Below, piece by piece: positions 23,962 to 31,760 of a stretch of 44,998 nt of DNA. The notes under the pieces were generated by a model that was given only the letters and a program-made list of their open reading frames with translations, was not told the DNA's origin and did not search any database. Numbering within the stretch: position 1 is the stretch's first letter; each line of letters begins with the position of its first letter. The stretch is from a virus, in the IMG/VR virus record IMGVR_UViG_3300037485_001620, positions 1 to 44,998 of that record. One strand, 5' to 3'. Position numbers and translations under genes: made by a program.

Positions 23962-24204
23962 TCAGTAGCCGCAGGCGGCGGCGACTTCGTGGAAGGCGCC
24001 GGCCAGGGCGTTGTCGGCGCCGTTGCCGTAGAACACCCGCTCGCTGGCCTGCACCTCGATCACGTTGACCCGGTCGATGAGGCCAATGCTGGCGCGCGGG
24101 TACTCGGCCTGCAAGGCGCGCTCCAGGCGGGCGAGCTTGGCCTTGTGGGCGGACCCGTCGCGGTTGGAGAGGGCGTGCGGGGTGCTGATGAGAACGGCGG
24201 TCAT
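23962..24204 (-). CDS. Unknown small protein in its own transcription unit
   Basis: An 80-residue protein, starting MTAVLISTPHALSN, with mixed alpha-beta pattern (RASIGLIDRVNVIEVQ) and a C-terminal AGAFHEVAAACGY. It has a dedicated promoter (24249-24300), a GGAGCCGACC ribosome binding site, and a hairpin terminator (23923-23947). Such a self-contained unit suggests early, independent expression. Not recognised. Confidence 0.6.
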   Translation of the reverse strand: MTAVLISTPHALSNRDGSAHKAKLARLERALQAEYPRASIGLIDRVNVIEVQASERVFYGNGADNALAGAFHEVAAACGY

Positions 24205-24248
24205 GGTCGGCTCCGTGGTCGGTGGGGGCTTGAGCGCCCCGCGCTTCC

Positions 24249-24300
24249 GACACCACCACTCTATCCAGCCCCCTCACAGCGCGCAATAGCAAGCCGACAG
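24249..24300 (-). promoter_or_regulatory. Early promoter module 1
   Basis: On the minus strand: CTATTGCGC with TTGCGC at 24281-24286, 17-base spacer, TAGAGT at 24258-24263, and GTGTC at 24249-24253; TTCT-N2-CG lies upstream. Drives the 24204 gene. Confidence 0.8.
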
Positions 24301-24302
24301 AA

Positions 24303-24337
24303 TAAAACAGAAAGACCGAGAAGCCGCAGCCCCTCGG
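24303..24337 (-). terminator. Rho-independent terminator after 24984 gene
   Basis: Minus-strand CCGAGGGGC-TGCG-GCTTCTCGG forms a 9-pair stem with two G-U pairs, then TCTTTCTGTTTTATT. It abuts promoter module 1, so terminator and promoter are fused in about 90 bases. Confidence 0.75.
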
Positions 24338-24345
24338 CCTTCCGG

Positions 24346-24984
24346 TCACTCTCCGAGCAGCGCCCGCACGTCGGCGGCGGTCCACCGGCCCTTGAGCCTG
24401 CCCGAGACCATCTCGCGGTTCGGGGCGCAGCGCGGATCGCAGAGGTTGCCGAGCTGCACGGCGATCACCTCGGCCGACGTCGCCACCGATCGCAAGTGAC
24501 GGGCGACGCGCCACGGGTCGATGCCATCCGTGCTCCCGCCGGTGCCGTCGATCCACAACTCCGGGCGCGGCGCGCAGGCAGGGCGCGGGCCGTAGTCTCG
24601 GCCCCTCCGCGTCGATGTCGGCAGCGGCACCGGGGGCGGCCTCGGGGTCTGCGCCACGGGCCGCGGCTTCGGCTCGGGCGGTGGGGCGTCGGCGTTGGCC
24701 GCTTGAGTCGCCCCACGGAGCGCCGAGGCAGACCGATAGGCGCCCTGGGTGCCGATCTTGCTCCGGTCCCGCAGGCCACGGATCCGGGTGTCGATCGCCG
24801 AAGCCGTCCGCCCCAGCGACACGATCAGCTCAGCGGCGAGGGCCACCGCAGCAGGCGCTGCCCTGCCAGCGACCGGCACCAAGCGCCCGCATTGGCGCAC
24901 GAAGTCGAGCAGCAGCGCGTCATCGTCGATCGTCCACGGGCCCCGATGCTGGCCCCTGCGCGGGTCGGTCTGCGGCGCGGTCAT
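24346..24984 (-). CDS. Putative DNA-binding protein with Myb/SANT-like domain
   Basis: A 212-residue protein. Residues 15-75 start W-T-I-D-D-D-ALLLDFV and end LGRTASAIDTRIRGLR, the spacing of Myb/SANT-type helix-turn-helix domains (a conserved Trp, an acidic first helix and a LGRT turn before the recognition helix). A Pro-rich linker follows, then a basic C-terminal domain with two Cys residues (NLCDPRCAPNRE). Start ATG 24984 overlaps the thyX stop. It could be a phage regulator; its immediate neighbour is a nucleotide-synthesis gene. Confidence 0.55.
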   Translation of the reverse strand: MTAPQTDPRRGQHRGPWTIDDDALLLDFVRQCGRLVPVAGRAAPAAVALAAELIVSLGRTASAIDTRIRGLRDRSKIGTQGAYRSASALRGATQAANADAPPPEPKPRPVAQTPRPPPVPLPTSTRRGRDYGPRPACAPRPELWIDGTGGSTDGIDPWRVARHLRSVATSAEVIAVQLGNLCDPRCAPNREMVSGRLKGRWTAADVRALLGE

Positions 24985-25880
24985 CGGTCGGCCCCAAACA
25001 TCGCCCGGAAGTCGCGCCACTCCCGCGCGCTCATGCCCACGTCTTCGGCGGTGGTCGGCTGGCCGCGCATCATCCGGCGGATCGCCTCGACCTCCATGCG
25101 GCTCATGCTGTAGCCGTCGCGCCGGTAGTCACAGAAGGCGGCCCACGTCTCGGGCACCCACTGCTCGACGATCCGGGCGATGGCCTCGGCGTAGCGCCTG
25201 ATCTCCAACTGCGCGTGGCCGTCAAGGCGCAGCGCCAAGAAGTGCAGCAGGTTGTGAAGGTCCATCGACACGGTCATCTCGGTGTATTGACACACCGGCC
25301 CCACCATGCGGGCGATCTCCGGGGCGACGGCGGGCAAGTTGAAGGCGCCGGGACCGTGGATCGGATCGGCCGGAACTCCGGTGGTGAGCGCCTTCACGGC
25401 GCGGACGGCACCATCGGCAGCGCTGACCATCTCGCCCCATGCCTCCTGGGCCTCGCCGGTCGGCAGCGGCTTGCCCCGGCCCTGTTTGTTGTCGGTCGGG
25501 GGCCCGGCCATGTCGCCAAGATCAGGCACATAGACGTCATCCGGGAGGGTGGTGTAGCGCGCCGAGGCTTCGTTGTAGCTACCGGCCCGATGGCGCATCC
25601 ACTGGCGGGCGACGAAGATCGGCAGCCGGACGTGGAGGACAAGGCGCGCCATCTCAAAGGGCGACGTGTGCCGGTGGCGCATCAAGTACCGGATCAACTT
25701 GGCGTCGGCCTCGGGCGCGCGCTCGGCGTCCTGGCGGGCGTAGCTGACACGGGCGGCGCGGGCGACCGAGGCGTCGTTGCCCATGTAGTCAACGACCCGG
25801 ATGAACCCGGTTCCGTTGTCGAGAACGTCGAGGGGGACGCCGATCAGGGGTGAGATCGCGGAGGAACGGGGGCGGGTCAT
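24981..25880 (-). CDS. thyX: Flavin-dependent thymidylate synthase
   Basis: Makes dTMP from dUMP using methylene-tetrahydrofolate and FAD. The signature RHRAGSYNEASARY (residues 96-109) fits the ThyX motif RHRxxSxNExSxRY exactly. Other family segments are FARQWMRHR-type upstream residues, and CQYTEMTVSMDLHNLLHFLALR. I start at ATG 25880, preceded by GGAGCCGACC, giving 299 residues; an upstream TTG is less likely. Together with the reductase at 37408 and the MazG-like gene it lets the phage supply dNTPs. The downstream gene overlaps by 4 bases. Confidence 0.95.
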   Translation of the reverse strand: MTRPRSSAISPLIGVPLDVLDNGTGFIRVVDYMGNDASVARAARVSYARQDAERAPEADAKLIRYLMRHRHTSPFEMARLVLHVRLPIFVARQWMRHRAGSYNEASARYTTLPDDVYVPDLGDMAGPPTDNKQGRGKPLPTGEAQEAWGEMVSAADGAVRAVKALTTGVPADPIHGPGAFNLPAVAPEIARMVGPVCQYTEMTVSMDLHNLLHFLALRLDGHAQLEIRRYAEAIARIVEQWVPETWAAFCDYRRDGYSMSRMEVEAIRRMMRGQPTTAEDVGMSAREWRDFRAMFGADR

Positions 25881-26236
25881 GGTCGGCTCCAAAGGCTGAG
25901 TTGGCGGGGGTCAGGGGTAGGGGCGGCGGTCGGTTCGGGCGCTTCGTCGTCGGGCTCTGGCTCCGGCTCCGGTTCGGCGGCCGGTGCCGAGGCGATCAAG
26001 CGCAGCGGCGGGCGTGGGGCAGTCGGCTCCCACCCGTCGGCGGCGGCGATGGCTGCGGCTTCGGTGGGGTGGCGGCCGAGGCTGGCCCAATCGTCCGGGT
26101 TGCCCCGGTGTGTGGCGGCGATCCAGTCGCCGGAGGGCAGGCGTTCCACCACGAGGTGCCAGCCGTCGGCGCAGGTGCGGATCAGGCGGTCGGCGCGGAT
26201 GCCGGGGGCATGGACCCAGTCGGGGTGGGTGGTCAT
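25877..26236 (-). CDS. Unknown protein with DUF-like small domain
   Basis: A 119-residue protein. Residues 15-75 hold DGWHLVVERLPSGDWIAATHRG...ASLGRHPTEAAAIAAADGW, a compact beta-alpha pattern. The tail is Pro/Glu (EPEPEPEPDDE) and disordered. Start ATG 26236 overlaps the upstream stop. Unknown function. Confidence 0.5.
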   Translation of the reverse strand: MTTHPDWVHAPGIRADRLIRTCADGWHLVVERLPSGDWIAATHRGNPDDWASLGRHPTEAAAIAAADGWEPTAPRPPLRLIASAPAAEPEPEPEPDDEAPEPTAAPTPDPRQLSLWSRP

Positions 26237-26712
26237 GCCGCACCCCGCTCGGCCGCTTCCTTGCGCGCCAGGGCGCCGCGGAGGGCGCGGGCAAGGTCGC
26301 CGGTCTCGCGCCACTCCGCCACCCACGTCACCGGCAGCGCCTCGGGCCGACCTATGCGGGTGAGCATGGCGCCGAGCTGGGCGTGGTGCTCAAGCTCCGG
26401 GTAGCCCGCCAGCAGGCGGCTTTGCAGCGCCTCGATGACCCGCATGGCGCCGCTGCTATCGCACGCCGCCCACATCTCCTCCAACTCAAAGGCGACCCAC
26501 TGCAGCGCCGCCGCCTTGCCGTCTGCTCGCCCCTCCTGGCGCGCGTCGAGGAGCTGATAGGCCAGCCCCTGCGCCTTGTGGCGACACTCCAGGAGCCTCG
26601 CGTAGACAAGCTCGTTCAGCTCCTTGTTGTCGTCGTACACCTTGCGCCAATGGGCCTCCCGCTCCTGGGACTTGGCCAGCGCCGCCCGCAGCTCCTCCAC
26701 CTCGGCGCTCAC
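26233..26712 (-). CDS. Unknown protein with N-terminal coiled coil
   Basis: A 159-residue helical protein: a coiled coil at 3-45 (EVEELRAALAKSQEREAHWRKV), helices in the middle with one Cys, and a basic C-terminal helix (LARALRGALARKEAAERG). It overlaps both neighbours by 4 bases. No motif recognised. Confidence 0.5.
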   Translation of the reverse strand: MSAEVEELRAALAKSQEREAHWRKVYDDNKELNELVYARLLECRHKAQGLAYQLLDARQEGRADGKAAALQWVAFELEEMWAACDSSGAMRVIEALQSRLLAGYPELEHHAQLGAMLTRIGRPEALPVTWVAEWRETGDLARALRGALARKEAAERGAA

Positions 26713-27347
26713 CCCTCACCCCCGGCACGCCGGACGTAGAGCGACGGGTGCGGCAGGGCGATCGGTTCGTCGTCGTCGAGCAGGACGATCAGTGGGCAGG
26801 TGGGCGACTGCGGGATGATCACGGTGCCGGTCTTGCCGAGCACGGTGCCGTAGAGCCGCAGCCCGCTGATCACGCCGAGGTCATACGGGCTGTCTTCGTC
26901 GCCGATCCGCACCCGGTCGCCGACTTGGAACTGCTCGCCGCAGCCCACGCCGTAGGGGTAGGGCGGCAGGACCGCCGCGCGCTGGTAGGCAGCGATGCCT
27001 CGGCGCTGGGCGGCGGTGAGGCCGTCGGCGGCTTCGATCTGCTCGGCGAGGGGTGCGGCGCTGTCGATGAGGGCGTCGGTGGCGCGCAGGTAGGCGGCGG
27101 CGTCGAGGTCGTTGAGTTGATCGGCGAGGGTCTGCGCCTTCGACCAACCGGCGTCGGTCACGGGGAAAACGATGTAGCCCAGGCGATCCGAGGTGTTCCA
27201 GATCACGGCGGCCTCACGGTCGCCGAGGATGCGATCGGCGACCTCGCCGGTCAGCGGGGTCAGGTCGCGGTCGGCGATGATGGTGTTGTCGAGGGCGTTG
27301 TCGAGGCGGACGGTGAAGCGGTCGAGGCTCAGGGGGTCGGGGGTCAT
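26709..27347 (-). CDS. Unknown two-part protein
   Basis: A 212-residue protein. The first half is mixed alpha-beta (DRFTVRLDNALDNTIIADRDL). The second half is a beta-rich domain with EQFQVGDRVRIGDEDSPYDLGVISGLRLYGTVLGKTG, a pattern like small SH3-type barrels (KOW/DUF-like). It has a GGAG site 8 bases before ATG 27347 and no module promoter directly upstream, so it is probably read from promoter module 2 through the 27591 gene. Confidence 0.5.
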   Translation of the reverse strand: MTPDPLSLDRFTVRLDNALDNTIIADRDLTPLTGEVADRILGDREAAVIWNTSDRLGYIVFPVTDAGWSKAQTLADQLNDLDAAAYLRATDALIDSAAPLAEQIEAADGLTAAQRRGIAAYQRAAVLPPYPYGVGCGEQFQVGDRVRIGDEDSPYDLGVISGLRLYGTVLGKTGTVIIPQSPTCPLIVLLDDDEPIALPHPSLYVRRAGGEG

Positions 27348-27380
27348 GGTCGGGCTCCGTTGGTGTTGGTGGCGCAAGCG

Positions 27381-27405
27381 GGCCGCCCCTTCGGGCCGGG
27401 CGGCC
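27381..27405 (-). terminator. GGCCGCCC/GGGCGGCC terminator, second copy
   Basis: Perfect 8-base stem with a 9-base loop, directly after the 27591 gene stop. The neighbouring GGGCCGGGCGGCCGGTGG is shared with the copy at 23923-23947. Confidence 0.55.
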
Positions 27406-27420
27406 GGTGGCCCGTGGGGT

Positions 27421-27591
27421 TCAGGCTGCGTACTTGGCGGCCAAGGCGGCGATCACCTTGGGGCCGGTGCAGCTTGCGGCAAGCACGCGGGCCAGGGCGT
27501 CGGCAGGGGTCAGGCCACAAGCGATCCAGCCGTCAACCTTGGTGCTCATGCTGGTCATCATGTCGGCGAAGAGGCGATCGTGGCTGGTCAT
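27421..27591 (-). CDS. Small helical protein in its own transcription unit
   Basis: A 56-residue protein that starts MTSHDRLFADMMTSMS and ends AALAAKYAA. A middle WIACGLTPADALARVLAAS is helical. It has a promoter (module 2), a GGAG ribosome binding site 10 bases upstream and a terminator, so the unit looks intentional despite its size. Unknown function; too small to classify. Confidence 0.65.
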   Translation of the reverse strand: MTSHDRLFADMMTSMSTKVDGWIACGLTPADALARVLAASCTGPKVIAALAAKYAA

Positions 27592-27638
27592 GGGGCCGCT
27601 GCTCCGGTCTGCGCGGGGTCGGCTTCGTTGCCCCCCGG

Positions 27639-27695
27639 CGACACACAGACTCTATCGGCTCGCGCTCAACCATGCAATAGCTTTGCGGTAGAATA
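27639..27695 (-). promoter_or_regulatory. Early promoter module 2
   Basis: CTATTGCAT with TTGCAT at 27672-27677, 17-base spacer, TAGAGT at 27649-27654, GTGTC at 27640-27644, TTCT-N2-CG upstream. Drives the 27591 gene. Confidence 0.8.
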
Positions 27696-27722
27696 ATCAC
27701 ACAAAGCCGGGAAGCCGCACGG

Positions 27723-28529
27723 TTACGCCGTCTTCGCCGCTGCCCACAGCGCCACACCCAGGGCCTCGCCGAGATCGACGGGGAGGTCTGCGCCGCTTGA
27801 GCCGATCGGCAGCCCGAAGCGCGCGAGCAGGTCGAGCGGCCAGCCTCCGGCGAGCTGGGCGCCCATCGCGGCAGGGCACGGCTTGACGTCGCGGCAGACC
27901 GACCGCTTCCTGCGCTGGCTCGCGTGGGGTGCCGCCGTGGCGCGCCATTCCGACGGGGCGGGGCGACCGAGGGGCTTGCTCACGACGTCGATCAGGGGCC
28001 CGGACACCAGCCCGGCGAGCCACGCCACCCCGAGGCCGGCGGCGGCGAAGCGTCCGCTGTACTGGCGCTCGCAGGCGCCATAGATCGGGAGGTCGGCACT
28101 GGCGGCCTTGGAGGCCTCAACCGCGAGCGCATCCCCGATCATGTGTAGACTCAAGGGCATCGCGCTGGCCGCGGGCCACCACGTCGGCTCATAGACCGTG
28201 CCCAACTTGCGCTGGCGCTCAGTCCAGAACACCGCAGCCACCAAGGCTGGCGGGCCTGACGCGCCGCAGCGCAGGATCACGGCCGCCCCGGTCGCGCCGG
28301 GGTCGATCCCGACGACGATCCGGGGGGTGGCGCCGAAGCTCAGCGGCAACGGGGCCTGCGGCTCGGCCTGCACCTTGGGGGCCTTGGCGCGCTTCTGGCG
28401 GGCCGGCTTCGGGGGTGCGGCGTCGGCCGGGGCTACGTCGGCGGGCGTGGCCTTGGGGGCACGCCGGCGGGCAGGGGCGCGGCGTGGCAGGGCGGCGTCG
28501 GGAAGGTCGGCTGAGCGGCGGCGGGTCAT
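27723..28529 (-). CDS. RuvC-like resolvase
   Basis: A 268-residue protein with a 68-residue basic, Pro/Ala-rich N-terminal extension and then IVVGIDPGATGAAVIL (D76), the first strand and catalytic Asp of RuvC/RNase H-fold nucleases. A late LGEALGVALWAA segment fits the end of such folds. It would cut Holliday junctions or branched packaging substrates. The extension is unusual for the family and may bind DNA. Working with YqaJ exonuclease and RecT-like protein is inferred. Confidence 0.8.
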   Translation of the reverse strand: MTRRRSADLPDAALPRRAPARRRAPKATPADVAPADAAPPKPARQKRAKAPKVQAEPQAPLPLSFGATPRIVVGIDPGATGAAVILRCGASGPPALVAAVFWTERQRKLGTVYEPTWWPAASAMPLSLHMIGDALAVEASKAASADLPIYGACERQYSGRFAAAGLGVAWLAGLVSGPLIDVVSKPLGRPAPSEWRATAAPHASQRRKRSVCRDVKPCPAAMGAQLAGGWPLDLLARFGLPIGSSGADLPVDLGEALGVALWAAAKTA

Positions 28530-28723
28530 CGTGACTGCCGAAGGTGCGGCGGCACGTCACGGGATCGGTCACTCAGCGCCGAGATCAGCCGGTCATCCCA
28601 GGCCGTCGGGCGCTCGCGGCGGCGCAGGCCGGGGGCGCCTTCGTCGCGGTCGGCTGCGGCGGCGCAGGCGGCGCGGCGCTCGGAGGTGGTGCGCGTGCGG
28701 CGCATGATGAGGCGGCGGGTCAT
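28526..28723 (-). CDS. Small Arg-rich protein
   Basis: A 65-residue protein (ATG 28723, overlapping the HNH stop) with a basic N-terminal half (MTRRLIMRRTRTTSERR) and a DRLISAL...RDVPPHL tail. Not recognised; nucleic-acid contact possible. Confidence 0.45.
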   Translation of the reverse strand: MTRRLIMRRTRTTSERRAACAAAADRDEGAPGLRRRERPTAWDDRLISALSDRSRDVPPHLRQSR

Positions 28724-29202
28724 CGGACGTGCCCCCATGCTTTTCCGGTGTTGATGTAGCTGATCACCGGAGGCGTCACCCCAAAATCATCCGCGATCAC
28801 CCGTTGAAGATCCCCGGCCGCCAGCCGTTGCCGGATAGATCGCACGTCATCCTCGCATAGTTTGCGAGTTCCAGACCTCTCACCTCTTGGGGTATTGGCG
28901 CGGCCCTTTGCTACCTTGTCGCGGTGGTTCTGCGCTGGCGTTCCGAGCCACAAGTGCTTCGGATTGACGCAGCATGGATTGTCGCAGCCGTGGCAGACAT
29001 GAAGCGGTCCAGGATCAGCCACGAAGGCTGCATAGGAAACACGGTGCGCGCCCTTGTACTTCCGGCCATTCGGTCCCCAGTAAAGCACGCCGTATCCGCC
29101 TCCGTCCTTGTTCCCGGTCCAAAGCCAGCATCCGGTGGATCGACTCACCAGGACGTTTCGCTTGATAAGCGCCTGCGTTTCCTTGGTTGATCTGGCGCTC
29201 AT
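28720..29202 (-). CDS. HNH homing endonuclease
   Basis: A 160-residue free-standing HNH protein. The core reads GAHRVSYAAF ... HVCHGCDNPCCVNPKHLWLGT, the HNH-3 pattern with paired Cys residues for zinc. The last 50 residues look like a helix-turn-helix DNA-binding module (LQRVIADDFGVTPPVISYI). Base composition is visibly lower in GC than neighbouring genes, suggesting arrival by transfer. It sits within an overlapping gene string, so it did not break the local operon. Confidence 0.9.
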   Translation of the reverse strand: MSARSTKETQALIKRNVLVSRSTGCWLWTGNKDGGGYGVLYWGPNGRKYKGAHRVSYAAFVADPGPLHVCHGCDNPCCVNPKHLWLGTPAQNHRDKVAKGRANTPRGERSGTRKLCEDDVRSIRQRLAAGDLQRVIADDFGVTPPVISYINTGKAWGHVR

Positions 29203-29585
29203 CGGTCACCTCGCGCCGCATGGGCATCAACGACCGCCCGCACGATGCCGGCGATCCCGTGCGGGTCGATCGCGCCCCACTCGCGCAGAAGCGGCAGCAT
29301 CCCTGGCGGAAGGGTCGCCGCGCTCAGCCACAGTTGCGCGCCGTGGGCAGCATCGGCGGCAGGAGGGGGGCACGGGGTCGGCGCTTCGGGCGGCACGCCG
29401 GGCAGGCGCGCAGGGGTTGACGTGCCGGGAGCGCAGGGCCAGATCGCGGCGAGGGCTGCGGCCGGGGTGGCGTGGCCGATGGAGCGCAGGTAGCCCACGC
29501 GGGCGGCGCCGATGTTGATCCCGGCGGCGTCGCGGGTCAACCGGCGGACGGTCGGCACGTCGTCGGGGGCGAGGTCGTCGATCAT
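29199..29585 (-). CDS. Unknown protein
   Basis: A 128-residue protein with an N-terminal part DDVPTVRRLTRDAAGINIG, a Pro-rich middle and a helical C-terminus (PGMLPLLREWGAIDPHGIAGIVRAV). Start ATG 29585 overlaps the upstream gene. A weak helix-turn-helix in the first 45 residues is possible. Confidence 0.45.
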   Translation of the reverse strand: MIDDLAPDDVPTVRRLTRDAAGINIGAARVGYLRSIGHATPAAALAAIWPCAPGTSTPARLPGVPPEAPTPCPPPAADAAHGAQLWLSAATLPPGMLPLLREWGAIDPHGIAGIVRAVVDAHAARGDR

Positions 29586-29947
29586 GGGGTGTCTCCGTCG
29601 GCGGCCGGGGCCCACGTCGGCGGGGCCTGCCACTCAAGGGGCGGCGCAGGGGCCTTGGGGCGCACCACGTCGGCGGGCGCCCACGGGGTTAGGTCTGCGC
29701 CCGTTGCAGCGGCGAGGGTCGCCACGTCGGGCCACAGCGCGTCCGGCACGTCAAGCCCGCGGAAGGGCGCGATCGGCGGGGTGCGCGTCCGGCGCCACGC
29801 TGAAACGGCCGTGCGGGTGCAGCCGATCAGCGCGCCGAGGGCGGCATCGGGAATCCGGCCAGCCAAGGCAAGGCGGGCCGGGTCATCTTTGGCGGGGTAC
29901 TGGCGCCGCGGCCTGTCTGGCGCGGGCGCCGGGCGGGTGCGCGGCAT
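29582..29947 (-). CDS. HTH DNA-binding protein
   Basis: A 121-residue protein with a likely helix-turn-helix at 25-65 (LAGRIPDAALGALIGCTRTAVSAWRRT), where IGCTRTAVSAWR is a typical turn and recognition helix. The N-terminus is basic. It is the first gene after promoter 8 (29966-29994), so it could be an early regulator of downstream genes (resolvase, HNH) or of its own promoter. Confidence 0.65.
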   Translation of the reverse strand: MPRTRPAPAPDRPRRQYPAKDDPARLALAGRIPDAALGALIGCTRTAVSAWRRTRTPPIAPFRGLDVPDALWPDVATLAAATGADLTPWAPADVVRPKAPAPPLEWQAPPTWAPAADGDTP

Positions 29948-29965
29948 GGGGGCTCCTTTCGTGGC

Positions 29966-29994
29966 AGGGTAGCCCAGCGGGTGAGGGCGCGCAA
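29966..29994 (-). promoter_or_regulatory. Early promoter 8
   Basis: CTATTGCGC with TTGCGC at 29989-29994, 17-base spacer, TACCCT at 29966-29971. The flanking TTCT and GTGTC parts are absent. It overlaps the 3' end of the RecT-like gene region. Confidence 0.65.
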
Positions 29995-30004
29995 TAGCAG
30001 GGCG

Positions 30005-31315
30005 CTACATGCTGCGGAGCGTCTTCACGGCCTCGGTGACCACCCATTCAGCGGCGGCGGGCGAGATGTCGTCGTCGTTCCAAGTGCCGCCCTTTTTGAC
30101 AGTCCCAGCGGCAGCGCGGCGCAGGGTGGAGGCCATCGCCTCACCGACGTCGTCCCAACTGAACTTCGACTGTTGCCCACCAACGGCAGCCTCGATCCGG
30201 TCGCGGATGTCAGCGACGCCGATCGGGCGTGGCGCGGGCTGCTCGGGCTGCTCGGGCTCGGCGGGCGCTTCGGGCTGGGGGCGGGCCTGGATGTCGGCCA
30301 GCGCCCCGGCGACCATCTTGCGATGCTGGTCATGGGTGAGGTTGTCGCGATCGACGGTCTCTCCGGTGGTTCGGCTGGCGATCTGGAGCAAGGCAAACTG
30401 CTTCGACAGCGCCCGCTCCACGATCTCGCCGTCGGGGGCCTGGGCGCCCAGCCAGCCCCTCACATCGGCGAGCGCCGTGTAGATCGTCAGTCCGGACGGG
30501 CCGCCGGTGGGCTCCGGGGTGGGCTCAGGCTCCGCGGGCGGCGCCGCGGCGGGCGTGGGCTCGGCGGCGAGTTGGCGCGGGGCGGCGGCAGCCTCGATCG
30601 TCAGGGCGCGCGGGGCGACGGGTCCGTGGGCGCCGACGATGCTCGGGATGAGGCTGGCCTGAGGCACGATGCCACGGGAGACGGCGATCGAGATCGCCTT
30701 GGTCGCGGCCATGCCGACGGCATCGGTGGCCCAGCCGCCGCCACGGTCGGAGCCTTTGTCTTTGCGACTGCCGATCTCGGCGGCGCTCACCCAGGCGGTG
30801 ATCCGCTCGCCCGTCCGCAGGTCATCGACCCGCACAGCCACGCCACGGATGTCTCCCCATGCCACGGGGCGGTCATCGGGGTGGAGGTCGAGGTGCGCCA
30901 CGTCGCCGTCTTCGGTCAGCTCCAGCTTGTCCGACCGCCCAACCACGATCGCCCGGACGTTGGCCCCGGCCGCGCGCGCCATCGCCAGCCGGCCGCGGGG
31001 ACTGGGGCGCCCGGTCGGCCCACCGCCCTTCTGGCGGAACAGGTAGCCGGTCGCGCCGGGGTCCGACTGCCCACCGGGGATCAGGCCGTCGCGGGCCAGG
31101 GCGTAGAGCGCGGACCCGATCTGGTCCTCGGGGGCGGTGTGCCACTGAACGGCCTCCTTGCCGTCGATCGACGCGCCGGCAAGGCCCGCCACAGCGGCGG
31201 CAAAGGCGCGGGCGTAGGCCACGACGGCCGGCGGCGCGGTCGAGGTCGGGCCCTGGTGACCGCAGGCGAAGAGGGCCGTGATGCCGGCGGTCTTGGTGAT
31301 CTCTTTGATGTCCAT
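30005..31315 (-). CDS. RecT-like single-strand annealing protein
   Basis: A 436-residue protein. Residues about 60-215 resemble RecT/Bet recombinases: QIGSALYALARDGLIPGG and ATGYLFRQKGG, then strands with VRAIVVGRSDKLELTEDGDVAHLDL. A Pro/Glu/Ala linker (about 250-275 and 350-370) separates two extra helical domains, the last ending WVVTEAVKTLRSM. It would pair with the YqaJ-type exonuclease at 33278-34540, forming a phage recombination system. Larger than classical RecT because of the extra C-terminal domains. Divergent, so family assignment is by pattern. Confidence 0.7.
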   Translation of the reverse strand: MDIKEITKTAGITALFACGHQGPTSTAPPAVVAYARAFAAAVAGLAGASIDGKEAVQWHTAPEDQIGSALYALARDGLIPGGQSDPGATGYLFRQKGGGPTGRPSPRGRLAMARAAGANVRAIVVGRSDKLELTEDGDVAHLDLHPDDRPVAWGDIRGVAVRVDDLRTGERITAWVSAAEIGSRKDKGSDRGGGWATDAVGMAATKAISIAVSRGIVPQASLIPSIVGAHGPVAPRALTIEAAAAPRQLAAEPTPAAAPPAEPEPTPEPTGGPSGLTIYTALADVRGWLGAQAPDGEIVERALSKQFALLQIASRTTGETVDRDNLTHDQHRKMVAGALADIQARPQPEAPAEPEQPEQPAPRPIGVADIRDRIEAAVGGQQSKFSWDDVGEAMASTLRRAAAGTVKKGGTWNDDDISPAAAEWVVTEAVKTLRSM

Positions 31316-31352
31316 GATTGATCCGGGGTGGTTTGGTTTGGTGGGGCGCGGG

Positions 31353-31490
31353 TTATCGGCGCGTGATGTTGGCGTGCTGCTCGGCCATCTCGTCGATGGT
31401 CCGCAGGATGCCGGTGGTAGGGTGCGCGCCGGAGCCGGGCGGCGCGCAGGGGTTGGCGTCCTCGGCGCCGTGGTGGGCTACATCCAGCCG
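31353..31490 (-). other. Protein-like open frame without ordinary start
   Basis: Between the 20-residue ORF and the RecT-like gene a frame reads DVAHHGAEDANPCAPPGSG then TTGILRTIDEMAEQHANITRR and stops at TAA 31353-31355. The C-terminal part looks like real protein, but I find no ATG or GTG upstream except an internal ATG at 31388. It might be entered by reinitiation or by a shift at the 20-residue ORF's end. Confidence 0.3.
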
Positions 31491-31540
31491 CCGTTGCAGG
31501 CGGCGGCGAGGGCGGCGAGGATGGCGGCGAGGGTGCTCAT
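31478..31540 (-). CDS. Possible 20-residue leader peptide
   Basis: MSTLAAILAALAAACNGGWM, with an AGGAG site 6 bases before the ATG. It is the first open frame after promoter module 3 and its stop region overlaps the next frame. A hydrophobic start and short length suit either a small membrane peptide or a translated leader of the recombinase mRNA. Confidence 0.35.
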   Translation of the reverse strand: MSTLAAILAALAAACNGGWM

Positions 31541-31638
31541 GGGGGCTCCTGGGGTCAGCGCCGGGCCCGGCGGCGCTGCGGTGTTGGTGAGGGCGCCGGG
31601 TCGCCCAGGGGGGTCAGGTGGGGCTGCGTCGCCCCGAC

Positions 31639-31695
31639 ACACTGGGTCTATCGGGTCGGCACCGGGCTTGCAATAGGCGCGCGGCAGAATGATAG
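31639..31695 (-). promoter_or_regulatory. Early promoter module 3
   Basis: CTATTGCAA with TTGCAA at 31668-31673, 17-base spacer, TAGACC at 31645-31650; GTGTC ends near 31636 and TTCT-N2-CG lies upstream. Drives the 20-residue ORF and the RecT-like gene. Confidence 0.8.
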
Positions 31696-31721
31696 CGGAA
31701 AGTCGGGAAGGGCGAGGGGCG

Positions 31722-31747
31722 GGCCGCCTGGGGGTGGGGCGGCGGCC
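31722..31747 (-). terminator. GGCCGCC/GGCGGCC terminator
   Basis: Perfect 7-base stem with a 12-base C-rich loop, right after the stop of the 32114 gene and before promoter module 3. Confidence 0.55.
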
Positions 31748-31760
31748 GGGCCCCGGCGGC

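Noticed and set aside
22738-25113. Long rightward open frame across several leftward genes
   Set aside because: Covers several overlapping leftward genes including part of thyX; product is low-complexity and its start lacks a binding site.
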